A DNA stretch of 64,000 bases from Paenibacillus oryzisoli (GTDB lineage Bacteria; Bacillota; Bacilli; Paenibacillales; NBRC-103111): the NCBI RefSeq assembly GCF_001653565.1, contig NZ_LYPB01000073.1, positions 294,896 through 358,895 of the forward strand, in the 5' to 3' direction. A model generated the notes under the pieces. It saw nothing but the letters and a program-made list of their open reading frames with translations. It did no database searches and was not told the origin of the DNA. Numbering within the stretch: position 1 is the stretch's first letter; each line of letters begins with the position of its first letter. Below are positions 33,606-42,085 of the stretch, one piece after another. The position numbers and the translations under genes are program-made.

Positions 33606-34711
33606 ACGAGCGACACCGTCCCTGCAACGGCTACTTGCCCAACGGTGATCGTGATGTTAGAAGTGCCGCCACTGATCTGCAAGTTGGCATAATCCTGCAC
33701 CCCCGGCGTGTCGAGCAACAAGGAGCCGATGCGCACATAGCGGACTGCTGGATCACTAGAGAACGCCAGTTCGGATAAATAGGCGCGAACGGCCGCGGTG
33801 AAATCATTTTTCACCTGTGTCAACGTTCTTGTTCCGTTCAAGGTAAGAACTGCCTGAATGCCAATCGCGACTTCTGTCGCTGCCACGACGGTTACAACTG
33901 CACCAATCGGAACTTTCCCCACCAATGGTGGCGTAGGGTAAATGTACTGCTGTACAGCGGAAACGATGGGAGCAGAAGCACTCCTTTTATCCATGCCGAT
34001 GATGACAACCTTGACTGTACCAGGACCCTGCCATAACGGCAGCACCTGCGCCGCACCTACACCAGCCACATCGAGCGCCCAGTTCAGATAGTCGGCTTTA
34101 TTCCCACTTGTTCCAGGGGAGCGAACTTTGGCGTAATACCGATTGAGCAGTGAATCGTCCTTCTCTATGTCTGCTCCACTTGTCATGGACGCACTATTGG
34201 TCACGTTCGTTATGCCTACGATAGGCGTTATCAAAAGGCTAACCGCTCCGCTCGGCACATTGCCTGTCGTACCACCATCCACTGCTGATACCGCCACCAT
34301 CACGAATCCTGAGCTATCCACAACCGCCGCATCCACTGTCTCAAACATCACAGACGATGTCCCTTTAACGGAATCAGCCAATGTACCAATACGCGTTCCT
34401 TGAGGGACGGTCGTCCCTGCCACGCCTGTGAACTTCACCTGACCGGTGGCTTTCACCGCATCTTTGCGAGTAATCCCGCGTTCCGCGCAGCGCAAGTCCA
34501 GGTAGGGCCCAAAGGTCGTTCCCGCGAATCCTCTCCGCAAAACCTCCTGCGACTGCAACGCCGCAAGCGCCAACTCAATCGAAGTCGGGGCCAATACATC
34601 CCAGATATAAGAACCTTCTGACTGGTCCAAATCGGAAGGCAAACTGCCTAACATCCGGCTACGAATCGCTTCCTCCGTCTGTTCAACCAAATAATCGGGT
34701 AAACTTGCCAT
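33602..34711 (-). CDS. xkdT: Baseplate J-like protein XkdT
   Basis: A 369-residue baseplate J/gp47-family protein: YIWDVLAPTSIELALAALQSQ, LDLRCAERGITRKDAVKATGQVKFTGVAGTTVPQGTRIGT (the family core), YYAKVRSPGTSGNKADYLNWAL, and a C-terminal SDPAVRYVRIGSLLLDTPGV. It is the wedge component of contractile-tail baseplates. Confidence 0.93.
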   Translation of the reverse strand: MASLPDYLVEQTEEAIRSRMLGSLPSDLDQSEGSYIWDVLAPTSIELALAALQSQEVLRRGFAGTTFGPYLDLRCAERGITRKDAVKATGQVKFTGVAGTTVPQGTRIGTLADSVKGTSSVMFETVDAAVVDSSGFVMVAVSAVDGGTTGNVPSGAVSLLITPIVGITNVTNSASMTSGADIEKDDSLLNRYYAKVRSPGTSGNKADYLNWALDVAGVGAAQVLPLWQGPGTVKVVIIGMDKRSASAPIVSAVQQYIYPTPPLVGKVPIGAVVTVVAATEVAIGIQAVLTLNGTRTLTQVKNDFTAAVRAYLSELAFSSDPAVRYVRIGSLLLDTPGVQDYANLQISGGTSNITITVGQVAVAGTVSLV

Positions 34712-34712
34712 A

Positions 34713-35198
34713 TTAATTGATCACCACGCTTCCTTTTAGGTTTTTTTGCTCGCCTCGCACGTTCACGATTTCGCATTGAAACGAGCACTGATCTTTTCCC
34801 CACGCAAATGTAAAATGGCGAACATCCGCTGTACGCGGATCGACCTTCAAAGTCTCCGTCGTCATACGTAAAATCTCCATTTCGTTCGCCTGACGGGACA
34901 AATGCCGGGCAATTAAATCGTCATACTCCTGGCCATAAGCTCGGGAATATACCAAATGTGTGTACCGCCGCGAACGCAGCGCCTTCTGGCACCATTCAAG
35001 CCATGCGTCGGTGCCCTCGCTTTCCGCGATCTTCCCCGTTGGGGTCGTTACGAACTCCCCTAGGGAATGGTCAAACTTCGGACTGCGTCCGAAGGGGATC
35101 GTCCCCCTTTTGCCCCCAGCCAAAAATGCCCTTGTTCCTGTTCCTGTTCCTAAACCTGTCCCAGCACTCGCCCCCACAAGCGGAAATAAATTCGCCAT
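34713..35198 (-). CDS. xkdS: Baseplate protein XkdS (DUF2634, gp25/W-like)
   Basis: A 161-residue protein with the DUF2634 core: IAESEGTDAWLEWCQKALRSRRYTHLVYSRAYGQEYDDLI, and a final beta strand WGKDQCSFQCEIVN. This family is the gp25-like baseplate wedge. An unusual Gly/Thr repeat (GTGLGTGTGT) lies near residue 15. It is immediately adjacent to XkdR. Confidence 0.88.
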   Translation of the reverse strand: MANLFPLVGASAGTGLGTGTGTRAFLAGGKRGTIPFGRSPKFDHSLGEFVTTPTGKIAESEGTDAWLEWCQKALRSRRYTHLVYSRAYGQEYDDLIARHLSRQANEMEILRMTTETLKVDPRTADVRHFTFAWGKDQCSFQCEIVNVRGEQKNLKGSVVIN

Positions 35199-35588
35199 CT
35201 ATTTCACCACCTTGCACAGAATCACGGCATCATTGCCGTCATCGATCGGAATCACGAGCACGCGGTCCCCGGGCTTCAAACCATGCTGAAACTCCATCCG
35301 CACATCCTCAACACCCGACTCTGCGAAAGCAAACGTACCCTGCCCCGCCACCGGAACACCCCCGCTATTCAGTCCCGAAACCGTACCAGTAAGCGAGAAG
35401 CTAGGCAGATGAAGCTTAGCCATCCAATCGGCCACATAATAATCAGCAATTTCATGTTTAAAACGATCCAACTTCAGCCCGCCGGCCGTCATCGTACCGA
35501 GTTCAGCGGGTAAACCGGAAACCGCGGATGCGGCATGCCCGGACATCCGATTGTCCAAAAGCGAAGCCAATTTGTTATACGGATTCAT
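35199..35588 (-). CDS. xkdR: Tail protein XkdR (DUF2577)
   Basis: A 129-residue protein of the DUF2577 family, probably an OB-fold spike or hub-cap component: ELGTMTAGGLKLDRFKHEIADYYVADWM, then GLKPGDRVLVIPIDDGNDAVILCKVV at the end. It overlaps the XkdQ stop by 14 bp and abuts XkdS. Confidence 0.85.
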   Translation of the reverse strand: MNPYNKLASLLDNRMSGHAASAVSGLPAELGTMTAGGLKLDRFKHEIADYYVADWMAKLHLPSFSLTGTVSGLNSGGVPVAGQGTFAFAESGVEDVRMEFQHGLKPGDRVLVIPIDDGNDAVILCKVVK

Positions 35589-36588
35589 TCATGTAATACC
35601 TCCTTCTGACGAGTTCGGGACTGCCTAGTTCCAGCACCATTTTGCCAGGATTACCTAACTCATGTCGGACCGACATCGCAATAAGCGCCATCCCGCTGCC
35701 CGCCAAATCTACCTTATCTCCTGCACGTATCGTGTTAATGTCTATCGAGGTGACGCTAATCGTCTCCTGAACTCCCGTAAGCATGGCATGCGCAGCCTCT
35801 TTGGCTTCAGAAACGGATTGAAAGCTGCTGTCTTGGACGATTTTTTGCAGCGTGCCTAGTTCAGCCACTTCCCCCTCCTCAACCGCCAATACCTGCGCTG
35901 CGGCATCATCCCCTGCTGATTTGGTGCCGAGCACCTTCACCTTGGTAACGGCTCCTTCGAGCGTTCTTTTCTGCATCACGTTCATCACATTCTCACTCGG
36001 CTCCAAGGACCACACGGTTGCATTACGGCCAATTTCCACAAGCTCCAACCCGCCCGTTGTCACGCGCGGACGATACATCGGACCGCCTTTCTTGGCTGTT
36101 TCCTTGAGATCCTTCATGATCATGGCGTAGATCGTCTCCGAACGGTACATCGCCTTCGCAAGCTTAACACCTGTGTCAGGCAGATTGCCTAGCTGAATAT
36201 TCCAATCTTCCGCATACCTGCGCAGGCGCTCATTCGCCGTCATTCCGCTCGGAAACACGTACTCATCCTCTGATTTGGCCAAATAAATCGTGCGATCATA
36301 CATTGTCACCGTTAAGCGATCCATGCGTTCATAACTGTTCTCGCACTGCCATACAACAGCTGGATGCAGCAAATCTACTTGCTCTGTCCCGCCAAAAGGA
36401 GTGCCCAACACACGAACAGCTTGTCCTGGCTTCATCCCTGGAAACTCCGGCGTCACCGCAATCGTCGCTTGTGCCCGGTAGGAAATTTCGTCGAGCGATT
36501 CTTCCAACGTCATTTCATAAATCAAATCCCGCAAGGCATACTGCTCATCTAGCCAAATATCATAAGTTCCACTAGGCCAACTCGCCAT
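35575..36588 (-). CDS. xkdQ: Baseplate hub protein XkdQ
   Basis: A 337-residue gp27/D-like hub protein of PBSX type: YDIWLDEQYALRDLIYEMTLEESLDEISYRA at the N-terminus, VRVLGTPFGG, MYRPRVTTGGLELVEIG, then the VKVLGTKSAGDD and TIRAGDKVDLAGSGM segments. Its start codon overlaps the LysM gene stop (TGATG). It should anchor the spike below the tail tube. Confidence 0.9.
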   Translation of the reverse strand: MASWPSGTYDIWLDEQYALRDLIYEMTLEESLDEISYRAQATIAVTPEFPGMKPGQAVRVLGTPFGGTEQVDLLHPAVVWQCENSYERMDRLTVTMYDRTIYLAKSEDEYVFPSGMTANERLRRYAEDWNIQLGNLPDTGVKLAKAMYRSETIYAMIMKDLKETAKKGGPMYRPRVTTGGLELVEIGRNATVWSLEPSENVMNVMQKRTLEGAVTKVKVLGTKSAGDDAAAQVLAVEEGEVAELGTLQKIVQDSSFQSVSEAKEAAHAMLTGVQETISVTSIDINTIRAGDKVDLAGSGMALIAMSVRHELGNPGKMVLELGSPELVRRRYYMNESV

Positions 36589-37235
36589 CAGGGCATCACC
36601 AACTCTTGTCCAACTTGGATTAGATCGGGATTCTCGCCGATTAACGACCGATTTGCTTCATAAATTTCCCGCCAACGACTGCCGGAACCGAGAGTCATTT
36701 TCGCAATCGCCCATAGGGAATCACCTGATTTGACTGTGTACGTAGCCGATACAGGCTTAATGTCAGGCCGTACCTCTCCACTAGAAGCACCACTGCGTTC
36801 CGCTAACGTTCTCACTTTGTAGTCCCGCCAAGTACGAAAGGTCACATCAAAATAGACATCTCCCGGCTCACCGCCTTTAAAGCTGCTATTATGAGCCGAC
36901 AACATGACAAGCACATTCACATCCGTCCCCGTAATAATGAGGCGAAGCGGCTCACGCTGTTCCATCCAAGTGTTGAGCTGATTCATGGCTGTTTGCGGGC
37001 TCGGCAGAGGTCGGTACTTACAGTAGCTAGTATCATATTGCGCTGGAAAAAAGGAAGAGAAGGCAATTTCCTTCACCTTCACACCTTGTGGCACGTCCAG
37101 CTCACCGCCTTGAATAATCGTGATGGTCTCAAAACTTTTATCCCGGCGAATGTTCACTTCTGTCGGATTCACGGGGAAGTGCAATCTTAAGCCACTCGGA
37201 TCTTCCAGTGTAAAATCCATAGCCTCATCAGCCAA
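36588..37235 (-). CDS. xkdP: LysM-domain tail protein XkdP
   Basis: A 215-residue protein. The N-terminal two thirds (FTLEDPSGLRLHFPVNPTEVNIRRDKSFETI) are the PBSX XkdP/gp53-like domain. The C-terminal LysM is clear (YTVKSGDSLWAIAKMTLGS, REIYEANRSLIGENPDLIQVGQELVMP, about 165-214). LysM probably contacts peptidoglycan during injection. It overlaps the tape-measure stop by 8 bp. Confidence 0.9.
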   Translation of the reverse strand: MADEAMDFTLEDPSGLRLHFPVNPTEVNIRRDKSFETITIIQGGELDVPQGVKVKEIAFSSFFPAQYDTSYCKYRPLPSPQTAMNQLNTWMEQREPLRLIITGTDVNVLVMLSAHNSSFKGGEPGDVYFDVTFRTWRDYKVRTLAERSGASSGEVRPDIKPVSATYTVKSGDSLWAIAKMTLGSGSRWREIYEANRSLIGENPDLIQVGQELVMP

Positions 37236-39351
37236 TCGCGCCGCCCCCGTTCACTAAGCGGTTTTGCATGGCAGCTTGCATGTTGGATACAATTTGATGC
37301 CCGATCGTGAGCGCAAGCTTGTCCTTGTCGACCTCTTCTTTCGGAAAATGCACCGCTACGCCATCCACTTTGATGTCATACTTGTTCGGAGGGGCTGTTT
37401 GCGATTTCGCAGCATTCACTGCAGAAACGGCTTGAGCTGGATCAGAGGCCACCGACTCGCGTCCCTGGGGTACAAGTGATGTTCTGGACGCAGTTTCCTC
37501 AGGGGGCTTCTTCCCTGAAAACCATTTATTCGCAATAAATGCACCTGCTTTATCCCCCAGCCAACCTCCGATCATCCCACCCGCCACCGTTCCTAATCCT
37601 GGCAAAATGGCTGACCCGAGCGCAGCACCGAGCGCAGCGCCACCCGCACCTGCACCCGCTTGAACCGCTGCTCCCGCTTTGTTCTCAGATGTGATCACAT
37701 CCATCGCTGCCATACCAATACCGAGTGGTGCTGCCACTCGGCCCGCACCTTTCAGCATCTTGATGCCGCCTTTGAACAATTTGCCTAAACGTCCCCTCGA
37801 TGGCGCTGTCGGATGTACGTCGGGTTGTCCCTCTGCAGCGACTCTCCCTAGATTTCTGTCATCTGGCGTAAGGTCAGCAGCACTTGGTCTCGTCCTCCTG
37901 TTACCTACGGGTTGTGTTGTGCTATCGGTTTGCATGTTGGTTACCGTACCCGTCCTGGACTTCGTTTTCGTGCCTGCACTAGACTTCGTCTTCGCATTGG
38001 CATCACAGCAGCATTTCGTACTATTCCCTTCGAGCTTACCTTTTCCCGAGGATAACCCACCCAAAGATTTAATACTTTCAACCATGGATTTAACGCTAGT
38101 TACGATCGATTTGAAGCCCTCTGCCATAGATTTAAAGGTCTCTTTCAAACTTTGCGCGACAGATTTGATCCCCTCAACGAAGCTTTTAATTCCATCACCC
38201 ACTGCTTTGATACCTTCGCCGAAACTTTTAATGCCATCGCCAATCCCCTTGATTCCGTCACCGATGCTGCTGAATCCCGCACCGATACCTTTTATTCCCT
38301 CACCGATGTTACCGATTCCAGCGCCGATGCTACTAATGCCATCGCCGATATTTTTGAGTCCATCTCCGATGCCTGTACCGATGCTTTTAATTCCATCACC
38401 TATACTGCCAATTCCTGCACCGATCCCTTTGAGCCCATCGCCGATGCTGCCAATTCCCGCACCGATTCCTTTGAATCCATCACCTATGCTGCCAATTCCT
38501 GCACCGATTCCTTTGAATCCATCTCCAATGCTGCCAATTCCCGCACCGATTCCTTTGAATCCATCACCGATGCTGCCGATTCCCGTGCCGATTCCTTTGA
38601 TTCCATCGCCGATGCTGCCAATTCCTGCGCCGATTCCTTTGAATCCATCACCGATACTGCCAATTCCCGTGCCGATTCCTTTGATTCCATCGCCGATGCT
38701 GCCAATTCCTGCGCCGATATTTTTGAGTCCATCCCCGATGCCTGCTCCGATGCTTTTAATACCCTCACCGATGCCAGCACCAAAGCTTTTGAACGCCTCG
38801 CCTATCCCTTGAAGTCCATCACGTATACCTTTGAATCCATCACCAAAAGCTTTAAAAGCTTCGCCAAACAGCTTCACCGCCTCACCTATTCTAGCTAAGC
38901 GGTCAATCCAAACATCGATCGGACTTTTCTTCTCTTGTGCTGCTTTCACAGTAATCATTGACACAGAAGCTGAAGCAGATGCGCTCGCTCCTGCCGATCC
39001 CCCGCCCTTTATGCCGACTGATAACGTCCCGCCAAGCCCAGTCAGCAACTGCCGCAGCTGTTTCGCTGCGCCAATCACCTGATCGTTGATGATCAGTTTC
39101 ACATCCACCTTCGTGTGCCCCAGGTCCGCCAGTTGCAGCAGCAGCCGGTCAATCACAAAGGAAAAATAATCCCGCACGGCAATCGTCGGTCTCGCTGTCA
39201 CCTGACTTAACCTTGCACCAGCTTCACTAGCCTTGTCGAATAAACCCGACAAGCGCTGTGCAGCTGATCCCGTTCGATCCACAGCTCTTCGCAATCCATC
39301 TTGCGCAGCTGTTACTCTGGCTAAATTGCCTGCCATCGCCATGTCACTCAT
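37228..39351 (-). CDS. Tape-measure-like tail protein with glycine heptad repeats
   Basis: A 707-residue protein in the tape-measure position, between the tail chaperone and LysM genes. The N-terminus (about 1-180) is helical. About 190-400 is an array of 7-residue IGxGIxx units, mostly as 14-residue pairs (GIGAGIGSIGDGFK). A hydrophilic stretch with KCCCDANAK follows, then a Gly/Ala-rich membrane-like segment (AAPLGIGMAAMDVI, GAGGAALGAALGSAILPGLG, about 560-640) as in membrane-inserting tape measures. ATG at 39351 follows AAGGAGG. The repeats suggest length change by recombination. Confidence 0.82.
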   Translation of the reverse strand: MSDMAMAGNLARVTAAQDGLRRAVDRTGSAAQRLSGLFDKASEAGARLSQVTARPTIAVRDYFSFVIDRLLLQLADLGHTKVDVKLIINDQVIGAAKQLRQLLTGLGGTLSVGIKGGGSAGASASASASVSMITVKAAQEKKSPIDVWIDRLARIGEAVKLFGEAFKAFGDGFKGIRDGLQGIGEAFKSFGAGIGEGIKSIGAGIGDGLKNIGAGIGSIGDGIKGIGTGIGSIGDGFKGIGAGIGSIGDGIKGIGTGIGSIGDGFKGIGAGIGSIGDGFKGIGAGIGSIGDGFKGIGAGIGSIGDGLKGIGAGIGSIGDGIKSIGTGIGDGLKNIGDGISSIGAGIGNIGEGIKGIGAGFSSIGDGIKGIGDGIKSFGEGIKAVGDGIKSFVEGIKSVAQSLKETFKSMAEGFKSIVTSVKSMVESIKSLGGLSSGKGKLEGNSTKCCCDANAKTKSSAGTKTKSRTGTVTNMQTDSTTQPVGNRRTRPSAADLTPDDRNLGRVAAEGQPDVHPTAPSRGRLGKLFKGGIKMLKGAGRVAAPLGIGMAAMDVITSENKAGAAVQAGAGAGGAALGAALGSAILPGLGTVAGGMIGGWLGDKAGAFIANKWFSGKKPPEETASRTSLVPQGRESVASDPAQAVSAVNAAKSQTAPPNKYDIKVDGVAVHFPKEEVDKDKLALTIGHQIVSNMQAAMQNRLVNGGGAIG
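38200..38790. repeat. 42-bp tandem repeat inside the tape-measure gene
   Basis: Imperfect 42-bp units (two 21-bp halves, each coding IGxGIxx) repeated about a dozen times. The best-conserved copies run from about 38460 to 38720. Long open frames on the plus strand over this interval are by-products of the repeat. Confidence 0.85.
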
Positions 39352-39356
39352 GGCTC

Positions 39357-39536
39357 TCACCTCCTTGCGCGTTCACGCTCTCGCTGCAGCGCCTGTTCCT
39401 GCTCCAGCTCTAGTTCCAAGCTGGCCAGCAGGAATAGCTGCTCCCCGCGAGGCAGCTTCCAGAATACTCCGGGGCGCAGATGATGACGCGTCCATATGGC
39501 ATGGAGCATCGCCGGGAGCCCCCCGGAGGCAATTAG
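39357..39536 (-). CDS. Frameshift extension of the tail assembly chaperone (gpT-like)
   Basis: Reading in the -1 frame from the slip site gives 59 more codons, LIASGGLPAMLHAIWTRHHL through ELELEQEQALQRERERARR, ending at TGA right on the tape-measure ribosome site. It has no start of its own and fills an otherwise unexplained 180-bp gap, as the gpG/gpT extension does in many tailed phages. Fused to XkdN it would give about 189 residues. Confidence 0.82.
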   Translation of the reverse strand, partial: LIASGGLPAMLHAIWTRHHLRPGVFWKLPRGEQLFLLASLELELEQEQALQRERERARR

Positions 39537-39925
39537 TTTTTTACTTCATCTAGCGACTTGTTGAACCCGCTCAGATCGAGCACTTCATCCCCCAGCGCCG
39601 AGAGCTCGCCAGCTAGCAGAATTCGCTTGATCACTTCCTCGCCAGAGCTGGCCTGATACTTCGTAAGCAACCGGGAGTCCCCCCAATTGGGGGACACAGT
39701 AGCAGCAGCAATGAGCGCGACGTTGAATTGCTCTTCGTCAAGCCGATCGGTTTGGACACCTCGACGATCCGATCTTTCGGTACAACGCTCCCGCAGCGCA
39801 AACACCTGTTTCCCAGTTAATCCGCGCAGAATAATGGGGACGCCAACCCGGGAAAGGGTTAACGTCTTTTCTGGCAGTTGATCCGCCTCAAGCAGTTTTT
39901 GCAAAATTTGTTCATCAGTCAACAT
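39533..39925 (-). CDS. xkdN: Tail assembly chaperone XkdN (zero-frame product)
   Basis: A 130-residue protein of the XkdN family: MLTDEQILQKLLEADQLPEKTLTLSRVGVPIILRGLTGKQVFALRERC, then the helical NVALIAAATVSPNWGDSRLL. It ends at KN-stop right on a slippery heptamer, so a fraction of ribosomes should make the longer form. It is expected to bind the tape-measure protein during tail assembly. Confidence 0.9.
   Translation of the reverse strand: MLTDEQILQKLLEADQLPEKTLTLSRVGVPIILRGLTGKQVFALRERCTERSDRRGVQTDRLDEEQFNVALIAAATVSPNWGDSRLLTKYQASSGEEVIKRILLAGELSALGDEVLDLSGFNKSLDEVKN
39536..39542 (-). other. Programmed -1 ribosomal frameshift site A AAA AAC
   Basis: The zero frame reads GTA AAA AAC TAA; the heptamer A AAA AAC is an optimal slippery sequence immediately before the stop codon. 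Six bases downstream CTCCGGGG can pair with CCCCGGAG (plus-strand 39521-39528 and 39467-39474), a possible stimulatory stem. Confidence 0.82.
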
Positions 39926-39960
39926 TAGATATGTCCTCCTTCAAAATGATCGAGATTATG

Positions 39961-40371
39961 TTAAATCCCCTTAATCGGGTCATTCAGCGTATATCCTTCG
40001 AACGTAAACGCAACTTCTTCTTTCACTTCTTCGCCGGCCGTCCAGTTCGCTAACTGGAGCTTGTCCAGCATGACATTGTTCAAAGTAATACGCTCAAAAC
40101 CATAAGCATCTGGATCACCTAGTTTGGAAACAAGGCTAAATTTTTCGAATCCGCGGACGATCATATCGCTTGTTACTTTGAAGCCGCTCATCGTGCCCGT
40201 TCCCTTCATGGCACCTTTCTTGTGACGAACCCACGGATCGCCTGCCAGGTTGAGCTCTTTCTTTTGAATTTCAACATTGGCTTCTAGATGGTTGAAATTG
40301 GTTTGCCATTTACCATCAATAAATACACTTCCATATGTGCCTAAAATAACTCTACTCGCATCTAAACTCAT
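39961..40371 (-). CDS. xkdM: Tail tube protein XkdM
   Basis: A 136-residue inner tube protein of the DUF2001/XkdM family: VILGTYGSVFIDGKWQTNFNHLEANVEIQKKELNLAGDPW, then VAFTFEGYTLNDPI at the end. It follows the sheath gene, the usual order for contractile tails. Confidence 0.92.
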   Translation of the reverse strand: MSLDASRVILGTYGSVFIDGKWQTNFNHLEANVEIQKKELNLAGDPWVRHKKGAMKGTGTMSGFKVTSDMIVRGFEKFSLVSKLGDPDAYGFERITLNNVMLDKLQLANWTAGEEVKEEVAFTFEGYTLNDPIKGI

Positions 40372-40384
40372 TATTATGCCTCCC

Positions 40385-41848
40385 TTAATTTACGATAAAT
40401 GTTCCGAAAATTTGTTCCATAACATCCGTCAATTGAGCTTCCCACTTGATATATACTTGATCGGGAGCAGGTGTAAGTACAGATCCTTGACCATAATAGG
40501 CAGGGTTCAGATACACATTGAATGCCTGGGCATCAATAACGCCTGCTTGTGCCAGTGTCTGCATATATTGCTTAGCAGCTTCTACGAGTGCGAGTCGCCC
40601 CTCTTCCGTATTGTTCACTTTCCCAATATAGCTGTCCTCCGCTGTGCGCAGCAGATCGTTACTAATCGCGTCCATGACGCGAATCGTCCGAATCTTCTTC
40701 CATGCCGTGCTCTGCCCTTGACGCAAAGAGACTAGTGCGTTCATACCGCGTAGCGCCTTCACCTTCTGACCGTCGTGAACGAATAGGAACACGCCATTCT
40801 TAACGGCATTTTCTTGTTCGCTGCGTGTAGCACGGCGTGTTACATCACTGAATGGCGATGCCGCATACGTCGTCGATTCATTCAGCTTCTGACCTGCGAT
40901 GAGGCCTGCCACATAGGCGGAAATATACGCCGAGCTGTAGCTCGTACCCGCTACGATAGCACCAGTTCCAACATTCACGATAGCTTCGTGATTATAGATC
41001 GCACTCCTCGCCGCAGCTCTGCTGATGGCGTCTGCCGCCACATCGTCAGCCCCTGAGCCGCCGAGCACGGTGACAATCCCTTTGCCTTCGCTCCGCAGTC
41101 GTGTGGTCCAAGCAACGACCGAAGCTTGGATGCTCGCATCCGAAATACCATCCAGGGCCAACACTTGGAAATCCTGTGTTTCCATTGCACTCAAGGCGTT
41201 CACATAATCGGTTGCGGCAATGCCGCTTACACCCGAGTTACCTCCCGTAAGGGAGCTGCCTGCGACGGCAGCCAAGGTGCCATTACCAGGAGCAAGCACG
41301 GTTGCCGTCAACCATAGATTGCTGACATCTTGATTAATCGCATCGGCAGCAGCTTGAACTGCGGTGCCCGAGAAAGTAAAAGTCTTCAGAACAGACGTGC
41401 CTTCAAGCAGCTTAAGATCCTTCTTCGCACTATCTACGGCGTTGGTTTGTACGGTAACCGAGAAATTGTTCGCTCGTGCTCCCTCGTACTTCGCATCGAG
41501 CTTCAACACATTCGCTGAAGCAGAATCTTTCAACGTAACACTCGCTTTCGCCGCCGTTGCATCCGCGATTCGATATGCCAGCACTTTCTTCGGCTTGCCC
41601 AGCAAAGCCAGTTTCAGTACGGCCGGAGCTGTTGCTGCACCGGATTGATCCGCGCTGAACACGTCATAAATACTTTGTTCACTCGTAATTTCCACAAACT
41701 TCCGTACCGCTCCCCAATTTGCTTTCACGGGGATAATAACTGTACCTTGGCTCCCTGGCTCAATCGCACTTAGCGCAGCCGCCTCAAAATTCATATAAAA
41801 TCCCGGCAATACCGGACGATCCGTCCCACTCCATGTTCCACCTGCCAT
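40385..41848 (-). CDS. xkdK: Contractile tail sheath protein XkdK
   Basis: A 487-residue sheath protein, which establishes that the tail is contractile. N-terminal GGTWSGTDRPVLPGFYMNFEAAALSAI is typical of PBSX-type sheaths. The C-terminal conserved domain shows GVFLFVHDGQKVKALRGMNALVSL, RTIRVMDAISNDLLRTAEDSYIGKVNNT and QVYIKWEAQLTDVMEQIF. Its start overlaps the preceding stop by one base (TAATG). Confidence 0.94.
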   Translation of the reverse strand: MAGGTWSGTDRPVLPGFYMNFEAAALSAIEPGSQGTVIIPVKANWGAVRKFVEITSEQSIYDVFSADQSGAATAPAVLKLALLGKPKKVLAYRIADATAAKASVTLKDSASANVLKLDAKYEGARANNFSVTVQTNAVDSAKKDLKLLEGTSVLKTFTFSGTAVQAAADAINQDVSNLWLTATVLAPGNGTLAAVAGSSLTGGNSGVSGIAATDYVNALSAMETQDFQVLALDGISDASIQASVVAWTTRLRSEGKGIVTVLGGSGADDVAADAISRAAARSAIYNHEAIVNVGTGAIVAGTSYSSAYISAYVAGLIAGQKLNESTTYAASPFSDVTRRATRSEQENAVKNGVFLFVHDGQKVKALRGMNALVSLRQGQSTAWKKIRTIRVMDAISNDLLRTAEDSYIGKVNNTEEGRLALVEAAKQYMQTLAQAGVIDAQAFNVYLNPAYYGQGSVLTPAPDQVYIKWEAQLTDVMEQIFGTFIVN

Positions 41849-42078
41849 TATTCCTGCACCTTCCTTTGTAAAAAGTTTTGAATGAATTGTTTCATCTCAG
41901 GAATCGTGAATACCGTTTCCGTGTTTTCGTGCAAGGCTCCAATGAGCACTTCCGGTGGACAACCGAATAGCTGCTGGGAATGGCTTAACAGCTCTTCCTT
42001 TGTATAACCAACAGCTTCAGCTGCCTCTACTTCTGCTTGACCTTTAGAAAGGCTTGTACCTTGTTTCAACTCAATCAC
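41848..42078 (-). CDS. Small tail-cluster protein, unknown
   Basis: A 76-residue, mostly helical acidic protein (GQAEVEAAEAVGYTKEELLSHSQQLFGCPPEVL, TIPEMKQFIQNFLQRK). It sits between the terminator-like gene and the sheath gene, with tight junctions on both sides, so it belongs to the tail operon. The KQFIQNFLQRKV end may be a helix that binds a partner. Not recognised. Confidence 0.75.
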   Translation of the reverse strand: MIELKQGTSLSKGQAEVEAAEAVGYTKEELLSHSQQLFGCPPEVLIGALHENTETVFTIPEMKQFIQNFLQRKVQE

Positions 42079-42085
42079 CTCGGTT

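Noticed and set aside
38200-38790. CRISPR-like regular repeats
   Set aside because: Units are contiguous, coding and lack unique spacers; no cas genes are in the window.
37679-38898. Long plus-strand open frames (about 377 and 248 codons) opposite the tape-measure gene
   Set aside because: They mirror the 42-bp repeat of the minus-strand gene, have Pro/Ile/Ser-only composition and no ribosome sites.
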